DNA from: Hymenolepis diminuta | Lineage: Eukaryota > Platyhelminthes > Cestoda > Cyclophyllidea > Hymenolepididae | Direction of reading: 5' to 3' | Assembly: GCA_900708905.1 (NCBI GenBank) | Contig: CAADRB010000008.1 | Coordinates: 2,128,997-2,192,996, forward strand | DNA: 64,000 nucleotides | Part shown: piece by piece, positions 1 through 13,034 of the stretch | How positions within the stretch are numbered: the stretch's first letter is position 1 | Layout: every line of letters starts with the position of its first letter | Position numbers and translations under genes: made by a program | The notes under the pieces: model-generated | What the model was told of the DNA's origin: nothing | What the model saw: the letters and a program-made list of their open reading frames with translations, nothing else | Database searches by the model: none

Positions 1-559
1 TAGGTGTCAATAAACAGCAGTTCCAAAAATTAGACCGAAATATTGAGTAAATTGAATTAACCAAGATATGGATTTGAGAGAGCGAGAGAAGTGGGATAGA
101 GGAGATGAGAAGGAAGCGTAGGAGCCAGTAAATGACAATTTCGTCTCCACTGTACGTGTTTGAATGAAAGAACAAAGACATTTTGTATAAGTCACTTGGA
201 CATGGACGCGCATGAGGGCATAAGTGCAGTTGTATTTTTAAATGAAACGGGACAGTTATAGAAAAAAAGAGAATCCATAAACTCCTCTGACATGACAGAT
301 AGAGAGTTGTGTCAAGGTGACGTAGAGACGTCACTGAGGCTTCGTCAACGAAAAACTAAAGTATAATGAGACTGCAAAATAGCTTTAGAAACACATAGAA
401 TGATCCTACAGACTCCTCCCAGCCTTGAGGTACATGAAGGCAATACAAATATCTGACTCTAGATTGGTCCAAATGTATTTGTCCCACTCAATGGTGAATG
501 GGAAACATACGGATCAGATAGAAAGCAAAGTGGATAACCGTTTTTGAACTTGGTAGCGA

Positions 560-2570
560 TCTAGGAAACGTACGTGCCTTCCACTACGGATAGTTTGCAT
601 TGGTCTCTCCGTTTCCTTGAGGTGGCATTTTTAGAAACAAGCTTTTCAATTGGATAGATCCTACACGATCCGTAGAAATAACAGATTTTAAAGGATAGTG
701 AAAGTCTTCTGCTTCCTCGAAAGACCTGGAATGAACCATCATAAATTGATTGAAGGGATTACGGACAGTATAATGGCCAAGAAAAACGTGGGAACAAGAT
801 TTTAAGACAGTAAGAACAAAAATAGAGTTGAAGACCGAGTGGGTTGGGATAGATTGTAGTTTCTGCAGGTGGTAACTTAGGCGTTCAAAATAATTTCCGT
901 GGTTCGGCCATGGGAAATCATTAGAAGAGGATAAAAATTGGTCAGGAAGTTCAAAGGGGACTCAGTTAACCATTTCTGCAGCAGATTAATTAAGATCGTC
1001 CTTGACAGCGGCTCGGATACCAAGGAGAACCAAGGGAAGGGCTTCTATCCATCTTTCAGGTGTGCAATGTGCAGGTGTGCTTTCGGTTGATGATAGAAAC
1101 GAGAGAAATGATCGACACAGGTTAGTAGATAGGTGAAGCCACTAGGGGTTAGAAGAGGACCAAAAATATCAATTATGGTCGTGGTTAAATCTGGAGTCTG
1201 GTAGGAAAGATATTTTATGAGGGGTTTTAGTATGTTTATTACCTTTCGAGCTCTGACAAACTTAGCATATTTTTGTCCAGTTTGTGATTTTTTTGTGAAA
1301 GGAAGGTCAGACAAAACGATCCGTAACGACTTTTGCTGTTGCTCATTTTGCAGGGTGAGGACAGTGAAGGGATTCAAAATCCGAGTATTGGAAGGGTTAG
1401 GGAATAAAGGGTCTTCATATACTTCTTGAAACATCACCAGTTATCAAACCTGGAGTTGTAAGCAATGAAACATATCTTATCTGAAGAGAAGTTGGGAGAT
1501 TACCCAACTGTAAGCCTTTTGAGCTTCAGAGAGAGAAAGAAAATCAGAGGCTTTTATCATTACTTCGCAATCGGTTTGGGAAAGACGATATTGTTCGTGT
1601 TTTTGACGTGTCTGAAGTTGTTGGTGAACTGTAGAACATAATTTAAATGTCGATTTTTGGGTGGCGAATAACGGTCAGAATTGGCCCGACTGGTACATGT
1701 CAATGGTTTGTGATCAGTGAGGAACAAGAAGTTTCGACCTTCTAGGAGAAGTCAGAAATGTTTCTGTACTCTCTAGACTGCCAAAAGCCCCTGCTCAAAA
1801 GTGCTGTAACGTGTTAGAGCGAGTGTTAATCTGACGGAGAAGCAGACAAGAGGCTGTACCGACAGTGATCTGTGGAGAGTGCGATGGTTGTTTCTAGCTC
1901 TTGCTATGCGAGTGTTAAGCAGTCTGCTAATAGAGTTTCAACTTCTCCGAATCCTGTGACAGCTTCAGGGAGAAAAAAGAATTCGGCCTTCATGGGACTT
2001 TAGAGGTTAAGTGAAAGGAAAAATCACCGGCGCAGAATTGGGGAGAAATCGGTGGTAAAAATTTATTATGCCTAAGAATCGACAGAGTTGGTTGAGAGAT
2101 TTCGGTTGTAGGAACTGCTGGATCTCCTGGGTCAGCCTTTGCTTGACAAAGTATGACCAGGAAAGGATAAGGTATTTCAACCAATTTCACTTTTAGGAAC
2201 ATTTATTATGAGTCCATGGAATCTGGTTATAAGGGCGGACAAGATCGATTTTTGAGAAGATCCTATTCCGGAGACTGGATGAGAAGTCTTGTACATTAGT
2301 TGTGGGCTAATTTTCCGGGACTGTGATATAATTGATAACATGACAGTCGCAGTCCAGATTTCTTGGAGACCATATGGAGAGCAGATGACCAATTATCGAA
2401 AGAATACCAGGATCAAAAATGCATTCGAATGTGCAACAGAGTGAACTACAGGTTTATCACGAAAAATAGGGTTGGTGAGGTCAGGGGATTTTTTAAGGAT
2501 GGGGAAGGAGAACTCAAAAGATTGATTGCCGGTTATAGAACAGTAGTTGGGGCAGGGTTAGAGTAAAGGC
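560..2570 (-). mobile_element. Decayed Ty3/gypsy LTR retrotransposon, pol region (RT and integrase remnants)
   Basis: Read on the - strand, fragments follow Ty3/gypsy pol order. A pre-RT stretch lies near 2430-2540. A damaged reverse transcriptase piece spans about 2390-2177 (PYGLQE where active copies have the PFGL motif, and a HGLIIN-type block). The post-RT motif FLGIINFYHRFLPN is near 2030-2110. An integrase core piece lies in the open frame 1437-1045 (DIFGPL...GFTYLLTCVDHFSRF). Past a frame change comes the integrase C-terminal block RWIEALPLVLLGIRAAVKDD near 1055-995, and then a GHYTVRNPF-like tail near 735. Frame changes and stops occur throughout, and the catalytic YxDD region of RT is not readable, so it is dead. 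No flanking LTR was recognised. The assignment rests on remembered family motifs; the exact clade is not determined. Confidence 0.8.
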
Positions 2571-4066
2571 ACAGTTAGAGTAAAAGGTCAAGTGACTTTT
2601 TCTTTCTGAGATCACTCTAAAAATGTTTCTTCAACATTTATTTAGCCCTTTAGGACATTCACGACATATTACGGCGAACCAAATGTTTGTGCCGATCAAA
2701 GGTCAATTTTTATCCGTTACATAGCGATTTTAAATTATTCAGAAGAGAAGATAAAGTGAAGATTGAACACTCTATCTCAAGATCAGAACAATTTTGAAAT
2801 TTTTTCACACTTATATATTGGAAACCAAATATTTCTGAATGGATTGGCCAACCATTAATACTTCATAAAAACGCTGTTTAAAAGATAATTTTGAATTTAA
2901 AACGTTTTACTTTTTGGCCTTTTTAATTTCTGATTTAAAGAAACATCCAATTCCTTTTTTCTTTCCGTCAGAGATTATGTCATCACAAGTTAGGGCATTA
3001 ATTCCAAAATTACTTTGCTTATTTTCCCTATCCCCTAAAATTTTATCAAAAGAATTGTTCTTGTTTTTCTATTTTTTTGCTCTTCTAAACTTTGAAGAGA
3101 GCGAAGTAAAAGTGAGTTACTGACTATCACCCTTTTTCTCCCTTCTGGTTTAGATCCACCTCCAAGACGTGATCTTATGCAAATTATGGAGTCATCAGAG
3201 TGTCCACAGTGGCTAAAATTTACATAAATGTATTACTACTCAGAGAGTGCGCACATGCGCCCGAGATCACTTGTCTCTTGCCTTTTCTTTTGCTAACTCA
3301 AAGACTTGCGCATTTAAAGAATCCGGTACAAACGTCATTTATCATGCAAAGTTGAGGCAGTAACTCACTGTTGTGTCTCAAACCTAGTCGAATATACTTT
3401 TTCATTAAAAAATGTTTCGAATGAAATATTGAAGTGGTTCTCATAGAGTTCAGCTTCGGACTGAAATAATACTGCCAGATGATTAATAATTAATCTATCA
3501 AAGTAAACTATTTTGTCTCCCACCCGGAATATTTTCCTTTAAAATACTCTTATTAACTATAAATTTCAAGTTGAAAATAGTTTTTCTGCTAAGTTCTTTT
3601 CTTCGTGAAATTAAATAATTAATTTTTTTGAAATCCTTTGGTGTCTTATAACCATGTACGTTTTAAAGGAAAATATACTTATCTCAAGAAGTCAAATGTT
3701 TAAGGGCATAGAATATTTTCGTCAACATAAAAATAAAATTGATTTTGTTAAATAGAGAAAAAGTGGAATTTAATCTACCAGACTGTGTCCAGGAGACGGC
3801 GTACCTCCCAGTAAAGCAGCACTAATATCCACCGAAGATACTTCAAGAGTTAGAACAACTTAGGCTAGGTACACTCTTATAGAACTTAAAGGACAACCTC
3901 CCCCCCCTTAACCGTTTCCAAAACCTATTTTAAAACCACATTCTCTATGACAATATTTTGGTTTCTCGCCCACGGAGTCACAGTAATGTCTTTATGTCTC
4001 TATGTTTCATATCTAGACGTGTTTGTCAGCTCTCCTTTCTTCAGACTATTCAGTCAAAAATATGCC
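2571..4066. other. Intergenic AT-rich stretch, no gene seen
   Basis: The short open frames here are low-complexity and have no recognisable domain. Around 3240-3330 there is a short GC-richer patch. I see no RNA gene, tandem repeat or intact mobile element. Confidence 0.5.
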
Positions 4067-4321
4067 TGTGATGATACCTCACGCACGTTCTTGCTCAAGT
4101 GATTGATATTGTGTTTGTATTTCCAATTATACGTACGCACTTGTCGCCTACCTACTCGTACGCCTCTCCCCCTTTCTCCTCTCTCTAACTGTACCGATCT
4201 CTCCCTTACTCTTGTGTTTTAACTGCTGTTGTTCAATAGACTGGTCTATACTCAACTCTTGGTATTCTGCATTTTATGAGGCATTGCAACTGTCTATTGT
4301 TACCCGTAGTCTTGGCTCACA
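4067..4321 (+). repeat. Probable orphan LTR of a gypsy-type retrotransposon
   Basis: A 255-bp block begins TGTGATGATA and ends GGCTCACA, so it has TG...CA ends typical of LTRs. It is pyrimidine-rich in the middle. Five bases after its end (4327) a tRNA-type primer-binding site begins, as expected for the 5' LTR of a + strand element. The sequence downstream has no long gag frame, so the element body is decayed or lost. No second LTR copy was recognised in the window. The opposite orientation makes it separate from the pol relic at 560-2570. Confidence 0.5.
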
Positions 4322-4326
4322 TAAAC

Positions 4327-4343
4327 TGGTGACCTCGCTTCCT
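4327..4343 (+). other. Primer-binding site resembling the tRNA-Trp 3' end complement
   Basis: The 8-mer TGGTGACC followed by TCGC resembles the complement of a tRNA-Trp 3' end including CCA (TGGTGACCCCGACG expected). From memory, tRNA-Trp priming is described for the flatworm CsRn1-type gypsy clade. Its place five bases after a TG...CA block supports the LTR call; the second half has mismatches. Confidence 0.45.
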
Positions 4344-5425
4344 ATTACTCCAACAAACTAATGATCTTCCTAAAATTAACAGAGTACAAGGGATTTTCCC
4401 AGAAGTGGGAATCTCAAGAGTTGGGGTTGGAAAAACGTGTATAGGATAATCGGAAACGAATGAGATGGAAAAGGTGGGGTGAGGCGACAGTACTGAGAAG
4501 CAGGCTAAATGAGGCACGATAAGGTATTTTTCGTTGGTGAGCAACAGAGACATGAGTAAATAGGCACGCAATACGTTAGAGAGATTAAGCAAGCCTATGA
4601 GTCAGCGGGCGTAGTGACTACAGCCCAGACGTAGCTTTGACACAAGTTAGGTATTTCTATGCATTAACATTATCTGAAAGCTTTAATTTTCTGCAACCCA
4701 AATAATATTGATTAAATGTGAAAATAATTTTGTATAATACTAATTGGAAATAAGAAAATTTGAATGCTGTTTACGGGCAACTAGGCAAATGATAAGATCA
4801 AGATTTTAATATTATTTTCTTCTTCATAGTAGACCATAAAAGCGAACAAGTTTCTTACTGTATAAGAAGTTAAGTGAAAGATTTTAATATCAATTGATTT
4901 TTTCATAGGAGGTGGATAAAGCAAATCTGCGAATATACAGTGCCCATAATCTACAGTTGAAACGCCGGAGTCGACTGTACCCAATACCAGGATTCAAGAT
5001 GTTAACTATTATCGCCAACCAAAATGTAGGTATAGTCGTGTTGATCTCATCCAGTCAAATCATTTCTCTTCATACCTACACAATTCCTTTATAAAAAAAT
5101 TTTTGTGTCTGCTTTTTATAATACAAGCAGGCACAGAGTAAGCAATCATATGCGATAAAAGTCAGCTCCTATCATTACAAAAACTATTTAAAAGAAATTA
5201 TGACCAAAATTTTTTTAATAAACAACCTTTATCGCTTTATTTTCAACTTTTATTTCAAAAATCCCAATCAAATACAACAAAAAATCAGAATTGTGGACTC
5301 ATATGGTATGTAAACGAGTAACGTAGAATGCTGGCATAATTATCACGATTACAAAATTTGGAACTGATCTCTGAGATGTTTCATCTCTTTAGACGACTTT
5401 TCTAAGTTTCTTTTGTACTCAGGCT
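4344..5425. other. Non-coding or decayed element interior
   Basis: This follows the orphan LTR and could hold its decayed interior up to about 4620. No gag or pol motif is readable. The rest is AT-rich intergenic DNA; the short open frames near 4780-5090 on both strands overlap each other and show no domain. Confidence 0.4.
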
Positions 5426-5740
5426 CAAGTCGTTTACGTGTAGGCATTCACAGATCAAGGAATGATCGAGAGGACAAGTATAATTCATTAAGTAATGCAT
5501 CATTATTTAGCTCTGCAAAAGGTATTAAAAAGTTTTTTACTTGGAATGAATTCCACTTTGACAAAAAATCGATACCAAGTTGCCTTTGGTCCATTCATTA
5601 ACAAAACCAAACCCACCAGTATAAATTTCTGCACCATTGTCACTTTTGCGTATTTATCGAGCCAATTGAGCAGATATCCACGGACTGCAATAGTTAAAAA
5701 CCGATCTCCTATTGGTTAATGACTGTAACTCAATTCGCAC
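5425..5740 (-). pseudogene. Possible integrase fragment of a retroelement
   Basis: On the - strand, bases 5644-5612 read SDNGAEIYTGG, which matches the shape of the second catalytic block of retroelement integrases (D-N-G-x-E-F). Some 20 residues on there is a CQSGIHS-like stretch where integrases have a G-I-x-H motif. Upstream and downstream frames are broken by stops. The match is short, so this remains a suggestion. Confidence 0.3.
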
Positions 5741-5922
5741 ACACTTTTACACATTCACACGGAACGAGATCGCAATAAGATACCGCGATCAGTAGGATCA
5801 TTTCTCACTCACTCCCACTCTCTATTGACTATCTCTCTCTTTCGATTTTTAAATATATTCAGGGGGCTCATATAGCTTGAAGTACCTCTCTTTTCTCTCC
5901 TATTGGTTATCGATTTTTAACA

Positions 5923-8769
5923 ATGCATTCCGTGTCCTCAACTTTAGGAAAGTATCGATTATGCCCCAACGGGACAATTAAAGGCTTATTTTTCATTGGT
6001 CTCTGCATTCAACTCGCGACCTTGACCCTAGCTATTGCAATGTTAAGCCTGGGGGGTTGGGTAGAGATTAATGTCGGTGTTCCTTCTAGTGGCAATAATA
6101 AGTAAGTTGGAGCTGTGAAGTTTGATTTTTGTTTTTATTTTAGATATGAACAGAATCGAATTGAGGGAATTTTACAAGACTGTTTCATTATCAATCCATC
6201 AGGTAATATTGATTATTATTCGGTTTAATACTTTATTTGAATAGTGTCAACTCCAGGAGGACTGTATGATACTGCTGATGCTTGCTACATGAAGGATTTC
6301 GGCCAATACAAGGCGTCAACCTCAACTCCCTATCAAAAGGGTACGGTTCCTTAAACTATTGCACATTCTAACGTGACAATATTAATATATATCCTTGGTG
6401 CTCTAGCTATTACAATTACTGGAGCAACTACAGTTTCCTTGGCTTTATTTGGATCAGCTCTTGGACTCATAACCGGTCTCCATCTGGCCTTCATCTGGTT
6501 CCGCGCTCCCTTTGATTCATTCTTTATTAGGGCATATCGTTTGTTTGTTGGTTTTATCGCTTCTCTTACCTGTAAGTGTTCTGTAGTGGGTGCTTTATTC
6601 TACAATTTGACGTTTGGTTTAGTATCTGATTTAATCTGTCTATTTCAGCCTGTCTATTTTTAGCGGCAATGACCGCATTTCATATTGGACTTCGCCTTAG
6701 TACCGAGAAGATACCCTATGTAATCTTGTCATAATTTAATATTTTTAACATTTTTAATTTTTAATAAACTTATTTTAATTTAAATTTCATCATATTTTAC
6801 GAATCTTTGTGAATTCTACTTTATTTTGATCCCATAAGCCCAAAATACTGTTTATAAAAATTAACATTTATGTATTAAATATCTGTATTTCATAACTAAA
6901 TAATGTGCATTTATTTTAAATTATTTTTTTAAATAGGCCAAACTGTCAACGACCACAATCACTACCACGAATGGTTACTACGTTGCCTGGGCCTGCGTTG
7001 GCGCCAGTATATTGGCTGCATGGGTTCTTCTTGCTTCAACTTGTTGTTGGGCTATGGATTATGTAAATTGCAAGTCATTGGCTGCTGCCTTCTATCCGAC
7101 ATGTTCTCAACGTGCTTCGACCTTGTCAATGACCAATGGGGTTCGAAGCTCGATTTATAGTCTCAATAATGATGGTGTGGTGAGTATCCGTTTATATGAT
7201 GTTTTGGAATCACAGTTAAAGTTTTCTAATTGAAATTTTTAATGGAAATAATAATAAACCCTAGCTTATGGGATTTAATGACTACGTTTATAGAGTGGAG
7301 AGCTATTATCTATCTGACTTATTACGACTTTCACCTCACAGCAAAATGGAAAGTTGTCGAGCCGTGCTTTCTAGCTAACAAAGACAGACATCCACTATTT
7401 AATAAGCTAAGATATTAGAAGAAAAGAATGTGGACATGATTGGTGCTCGTTCAAGGCGCATTCGGTTAGATAAAATCATGATTTATAGGATATAAATAAA
7501 AGGATAAAACTATAATCCAGTAATATGAGAGGATAACACTAGAGGGCATGTAATCTATAAACGTCATATGGTCAAATCGGATTTGTAAATGATTAGTACT
7601 AAAGTTGAGTTTAATTAAAGTCAGTTCAAATTATTTTAAAATCCAATATAAAAGGGTAATTGAAATCACGGTCAATCGGAGTTATTTCTTTAATTCTAGC
7701 GTATGAAAATATAAGGACCATTATCTTACCTGAGAATACCTCGCATAACATCTGTCTTTTTTCGTGTTATTTAAGTATTAATTCGGATTTGTTGTAAAAT
7801 TATACGCATCTAGCTGCATAAATGAAAGGAATATGACGGTTTTGAATTAAATGCTCCTCAAATTGTTATTCTATATCAGCCTATTGTTTTGCACTTTATG
7901 GGGCAATATCAAATAAAACTAAAGATTGGTTTTCACTTTATCGCTGCCTTATCCATTTAATTAAGCAATTAGTGCGAAAACGAAGAGTACTCATCGTCGA
8001 CATCAGGATAGCTGGCGAGGAAACATGATAAGATAACTGAATCTCATCTAACAGTACTCGACATTTTCTAGATATTTTTTTGGCAACCATCTCACTCTTA
8101 TCAAAAGTGAGGGATGCCTTCTGAGTAAGTGCAACGGTAGTCAGTTTCAGCTCTATGTAAGGAAGATTAAGCAACCAATTGATAACCTATCAAAGGCTAA
8201 TTGATGTACTTATTCTCTCTAATGATGTATGAAGTCTGGATACCAATCAAGAGGAACCTGGATGGAGAATAGAAAGCCTACTGATAACTTACTCTTGATA
8301 AGGGACTATTTCTTACTCAACAACTCCAAGTTCGGTGTTGTGAAACATGAATTGAAGCGGGTGCTAAAGAGTACCTGGTCTCTGTTGAGGGATTGAAAAA
8401 CGATAGAGGGAACGATTAACACAAACGATTGATTGTATTAATCGATAGTCGATCTCAGGTGGCTGACGTATTTGGCAAAGCGGGGAATGAGTCAGGATGG
8501 TTTGAAAATTAAATATTAAATGAACAACAATCTAAGCAGTTTGGTATTCTGGTTGAATATCACGAAAGCGAATGTGAAGCATTATTGATATTTTGCAATA
8601 AAAATCTTTTAATCATTTCTAGTGGTCAGTTCAAGATCCACCGACACTTCCAAGATATATAACAAGCACTTTCGGAGATGGTGGCGATCTGCACAGCAAG
8701 AAGGAAGAGCCGAAAGTTGGAGAGACAGAGGTTAACAAGGAGGAGAAAGTTAAGTCAACAGCAGATTAG
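5923..8769 (+). CDS. Claudin/PMP22-superfamily four-pass membrane protein (claudin-like A), 319 aa, 7 exons
   Basis: Exons: 5923-6101, 6144-6202, 6245-6340, 6407-6571, 6649-6719, 6937-7179, 8623-8769. All introns are GT-AG, and the phases close to 960 nt with stop. Four hydrophobic segments lie at about residues 18-44, 116-142, 152-180 and 204-228. The first extracellular loop carries W46, then G-I-L-Q-D-C73 and C93, a variant of the claudin-family W...GLW-x2-C...C signature with Leu in place of the second Trp. The C-terminal tail (about 230-319) is cytoplasmic by the usual topology and ends charged and Lys/Glu-rich. Family members form septate or tight junctions or act as clarin/PMP22-type membrane organisers; which applies here is unknown. 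The start is the first ATG of the open exon; an in-frame upstream extension was not found. Five small introns precede a 1443-nt last intron. Confidence 0.85.
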
Positions 8770-9022
8770 ATCGGTTTCGACCACACACATAGTTAAATTC
8801 TCCAAAAACTTACATGCTGTTACATTCGATCAAGAATTTATATAGCCGTTTCCTGTCAACGTTAGAAATTTAAATTTTAAATACATTCCTTCATAACTAT
8901 TATAATTCAGTAAAAATTTATGATTTGTTATTATTACACTATGGATTTATTGCCTTCTATTGTAACCTGTCTGATTTATATATAAATGTATCCTTTGGAA
9001 TCTCTTTGTTAATACATCCTTA

Positions 9023-9028
9023 AATAAA
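9023..9028 (+). terminator. Candidate poly(A) signal of claudin-like A
   Basis: AATAAA lies about 250 bases after the stop codon at 8769, with further AATAAA copies near 9060. This gives a plausible 3' UTR of 260-300 nt. Confidence 0.45.
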
Positions 9029-9099
9029 TTCATTGTTATTCTGCAGCAATTCAATATATAATAAATAAAATAAACTTTGGAGATTTTTCATTTACAGTA

Positions 9100-10541
9100 A
9101 GATAAATGATTGAGATGTAGCGGATGCTACACCTAGGTAATCCTCCTAAGCAGTCCAAATAGCCTCTATTATCAATTTGCTCGCAAATTAGCTAAGCTAC
9201 GCCCAAAGTGGTAAGAACCAGAAAGATGCTGCCTGGAGAGGGCTTATTGCTAAACTCTTTGTGTGTCTCAGAGTCAAAATCTTAGTCATCAAATATATAA
9301 CCACGCTAGACTACAGGGATCTTGATTGCTGATTGGTTGGGGAGGTCTCTACGAGACCAGTTACATACTGCACTCCCCAGAAAGTTCCAGCGCACATGAT
9401 TCAATCAGCCTTGTTAGCGTTGTGAACACCACGGAGACCAGCTTACTTGCTAAAACTTTCCGCCAGGTACAATTATTTCCATTTCTTTGAATGAAATTCA
9501 GGAATTTTTCATATATCCCGCTTTTCCAAACTCACTAAAGATAAGTAAATCGTTTCCTAAGTATACAAATATATATATATTTTTTAAAAGAGAAGAATAA
9601 TCAGGAATCTTGCCACCCAACGGACAGACCTCTTCTAACTACTAACTACTTCTAACACAAAAACAAAATGATAAAAGAGAGAAAGACCACTAGCCGAAAA
9701 GTTTTATTGAGCATAAAGAGAAAGCTCAGAAAAAGTCTGAAAGCGAAAGAGCGAGCTGTGTGGAGCATGTGTATAAAAGGACAGATGCACTTTTAAGTAA
9801 TAAGCAAGTTATGATTATCAAGAAGTGGCTTGTAGCTCCACTCCCAAATCAAGCTGCTTTTTTAATATTTCTGAGTTAGTCTAACGTGTTGTAGAGACCT
9901 CTTCCAAATCAGAAAAACAAGAATTGAGTCGGACCAGCTGTGTACTGGATGATCACAGAGAAAGGAGAGAACAAAAAGAAAGGATGACAGGAAAAGGGCG
10001 AGTTGTATGTCTAAATTATGCAAGTGACGATTAAATTGTGTTTAAAGGCTGAAAAAGGGCATTTAGAGGATTTGTGTGATTTAGCGGTCATTGTTCATTG
10101 ACAGTTAAGCGTGCATAGCGAGAACGAGCAGATCTATGAATCAGAGTACCCAGGTACTACATGGCTCAAAGGCATGACGAAGACATCGAAATGGACGGGT
10201 GGTGTTTCCCATAGGTGGTAGTTGGTAGGAGAATGCGTAAACACACAAAAAGACGTAAATACTGATGAATTATTGGTGTGGACGTTTGAGTCATGTTGTC
10301 CCAGACGAACTTTTAAAGAGTATTAGAAAAAATTGTTCAAAATAGGAAACGATATTTTGTGAGAAATGGGGACGGTGACATATTCTCTTAATTTTCAATG
10401 AATATATCTGGCAGGCTTTCCATCCGCTGCTTACTGCCCTACTTCTCATCCTAATCATATGAGCCTGAAAAAAGAAGATGGCCACTGCTATAACGTAATC
10501 AACTAGGAGTTCGGATAGTAATCTAGCAGAGCCAACAATCT
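9100..10541. other. Intergenic stretch with unidentified, GC-richer repeat-like sequence
   Basis: Base composition shifts around 9115-9470 and 9690-10260 compared with the AT-rich flanks, which suggests inserted mobile DNA. A perfect 6-bp stem with 3-nt loop (GGTCTC TAC GAGACC) lies near 9342-9356. No reading frame, transposase or terminal repeat was recognised. Confidence 0.35.
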
Positions 10542-10574
10542 NNNNNNNNNNNNNNNNNNNNNNNNNNNNNNNNN
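10542..10574. other. Assembly gap (33 N)
   Basis: A run of 33 undetermined bases. Reading frames that cross it are not informative. Confidence 0.99.
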
Positions 10575-10989
10575 AGCTAATAACCCACGGCAGATAAGAA
10601 GGCACGTTTTAGTCAACACGCGTGTATTAACGAAACTCCCACTCAATCGGTATCGACTTAAACAAATACGAATAATGATCAAGTGTCAAGTGTATCGGGG
10701 GGGAAATAAAGAAAGAAATTACATTTTTGTTCATAGAAGAAATATTGGGAACGGGTGAAAATAATTATCATTTCTTCTAACAGCCACAAACATGTGAAGA
10801 GCCTTAATTGAGTTACAGAACAGCAATTATGGGGCCTACTCATCGGTTTTATGTGTGTTAAAATACAGGGACACCTTACGTACTTTTAGAAAAACAAATG
10901 ATGAAACTGTTAATGGTTAAAATTTATAATTTTTTGTAACAAAATAAATAAACATAGTATTAGACTAGGCTTAATTCTATGTATCCTCC

Positions 10990-11790
10990 TTCAGCTTCAC
11001 CACCCATTCAATTAGAGTACATTAACCGACTCTAGATCAAGTGGTCTGGTGAGTTGTTTGGAGGCCATAAGTTTGGTGTGACACGAGGATGAAAATTCTA
11101 GACCATTCAATCCTTGGTTTTGAGAGCTTTATGGGATGGAGGCGAATCTTGTTGGAAGCCATAGGGTCTTTTCCATCGGCTACACCGTCTGTCCAAAGCG
11201 GCTTAACAATGATTTGAAGAGTCTCCAAATAGGCATCTTCATCTGCATTGACTCTGAGTCCTTGTGGAAAAAGTAAAGGAGTCGTGATTTGCCCCTCCCT
11301 CATTACTAACGACACCAAAAATCATCACTGTTGCTGGAAAATTCGTACGCATTACAGTTGAAACTTCAGTAGAGTCCACCCACACATAACCACCCATCAT
11401 TTCTTGGACTGGCTTTTTCATTCTAGTGGAAACTGTTTTCGGCGGAGAAAAATCAAGGATCGTCCTATTCTTCTGGATGCTTCAATTTATTTAAGGAGGC
11501 TTTGGACACGTTAAACTATTCTCTTGAATTTTTGCCGACATAAACTGACCTCGCCTAAGAATGTATGATTTACGTCCGAGGTCTTGATGAACAGCATTCT
11601 TCAGTGTTCCTTCAGACATTTGAAGTTCTTTGACAAGATGGCGCTCATTTAATTTTCAGGATTTTCGTCCATCATGTCGTGCCATGCACTATTCTGACAA
11701 AGTCTGAGTGAATCAGCAGAGCGTTGAAAATACTGCTTTCTCATCTCCATTGTTTCTATTCAGCAGCTCCTCTCTAACTTTGCCATAACT
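10990..11790 (-). pseudogene. Decayed mariner-family transposase
   Basis: Read on the - strand, transposase blocks appear in the right order. A helix-turn-helix end and linker (KELQMSEGTLKNAVHQD, then YILRRGQFMS) is near 11530-11640. A VQEMMGGYVWVDSTEVSTVM block and FPATVMIFGVVSNEGG follow near 11310-11410. PLLFPQGLRVNAD, a V-K-P-L-W block and FQQDSPPSHKA follow down to about 11130, and WPPNNSPDH is near 11050. The site of the first catalytic Asp (normally F-S-D-E-K) reads FSPPK, so that Asp is lost; the second (QQD) survives. Several stops and frameshifts show it is dead. The motif order fits mariner (DD34D-type) as remembered; terminal inverted repeats were not located. Confidence 0.85.
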
Positions 11791-13033
11791 TTTAAAACCT
11801 TCCAATGTCTAAATTCCTGTGTTTTGCTTTTGTAGACACTATTACAGCGTGTCATTTCACTTCATTAGAAATAGTAGTATCTGCAATGAGATCTACTGAC
11901 ATTAATAATACAGGAATTATTATCGAGTTAGTTTAAAGTACAAGCCACACGCGTCCTCAGGTATTTTACCCACTCTGTATTTAATCAAATTAATAACTTA
12001 ATCAGTGCGGTTCTTGAACACATTCAACTAAGACATGACAAAAATTTAAGTAGACGATTGATTTCACTACTCAAATTCATTTCTGACTTCATTTTCAAAA
12101 ATGAAATAATTTATGTCTTAAACCTTCTTCTCGTCACTGGCCTGAGATTTTTAAAACTGTACTTGCATATCGCCTAAACCGGTACACTCCATAGCAGAAG
12201 GGAGCTCCTACGCTGCTTTCAGTAATTGGAGAATTACAAATCTAAAATAAGGTCCAAAATTAAGAGACATAATATATGTGCATTTCGATTATCGAAATGT
12301 TTACATTAGGAGTTAGAAGGAGTTTAAATTATTTTAGGCCCACAAGTAAGTATTTCATTGTCCAAAACTATTTAAGTCCTGAAATAAAATCAAGAGTTGG
12401 GAACAAGTGTATATTTGCGATGTATGCTTGTATTAATGTTTAGCGCAAAATCGGTGAGGACTGTTCAACTATGAGCACAAATAACCCTTAAGAAATGATG
12501 TATTATGAATAAAAATGTTATCATTGGAAGTAATTTTAGTGGAACTGAGTCATAAAGTTCAATAAACAAAATGTTAAAAATTTATCAAAAGCATTTATAA
12601 TATTATAATAAATTATTTTTATGATTTGATGCCACGGATTACTTTGCATATTAATCAATCACTACACATTCAATAATTCGTTTTAGTTCATTCGTTTTAA
12701 ACACTTCTCATAATACCGGGAAATCCATAAATATAAAACTCGGTCATTCGGAGTTTGAATTATTTAAATTGTCATCAAATTGTCATCATTATATTAATAA
12801 ATTCACGGTACGTTTTCTCTCTACACAAATAAACGGTCATTTCTATCTGCAGGCGTAGCATCCCTGCACTTCTATTTTGTCTCATTTTTGATGTTTACCA
12901 TTTGCAATTTTAGGGTACTTGCTTCGATAGATCTAGTATATCTTGTCTGAATTGCACCATCTCATTCTCTTAGCTCATATTTTGAATAAAATAACAACTT
13001 CCTGACGGCGTAATTTTGTTTGATCAGCCATGT
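11791..13033. other. Intergenic stretch upstream of DEK
   Basis: AT-rich, with no open frame or repeat that I could place. It should contain the DEK promoter and any 5' UTR exon, but no core promoter motif stands out. Confidence 0.4.
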
Positions 13034-13034
13034 T

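Noticed and set aside
10291..10605. - strand open frame crossing the N gap
   Set aside because: It is continuous only because Ns do not encode stops; no domain on either side.
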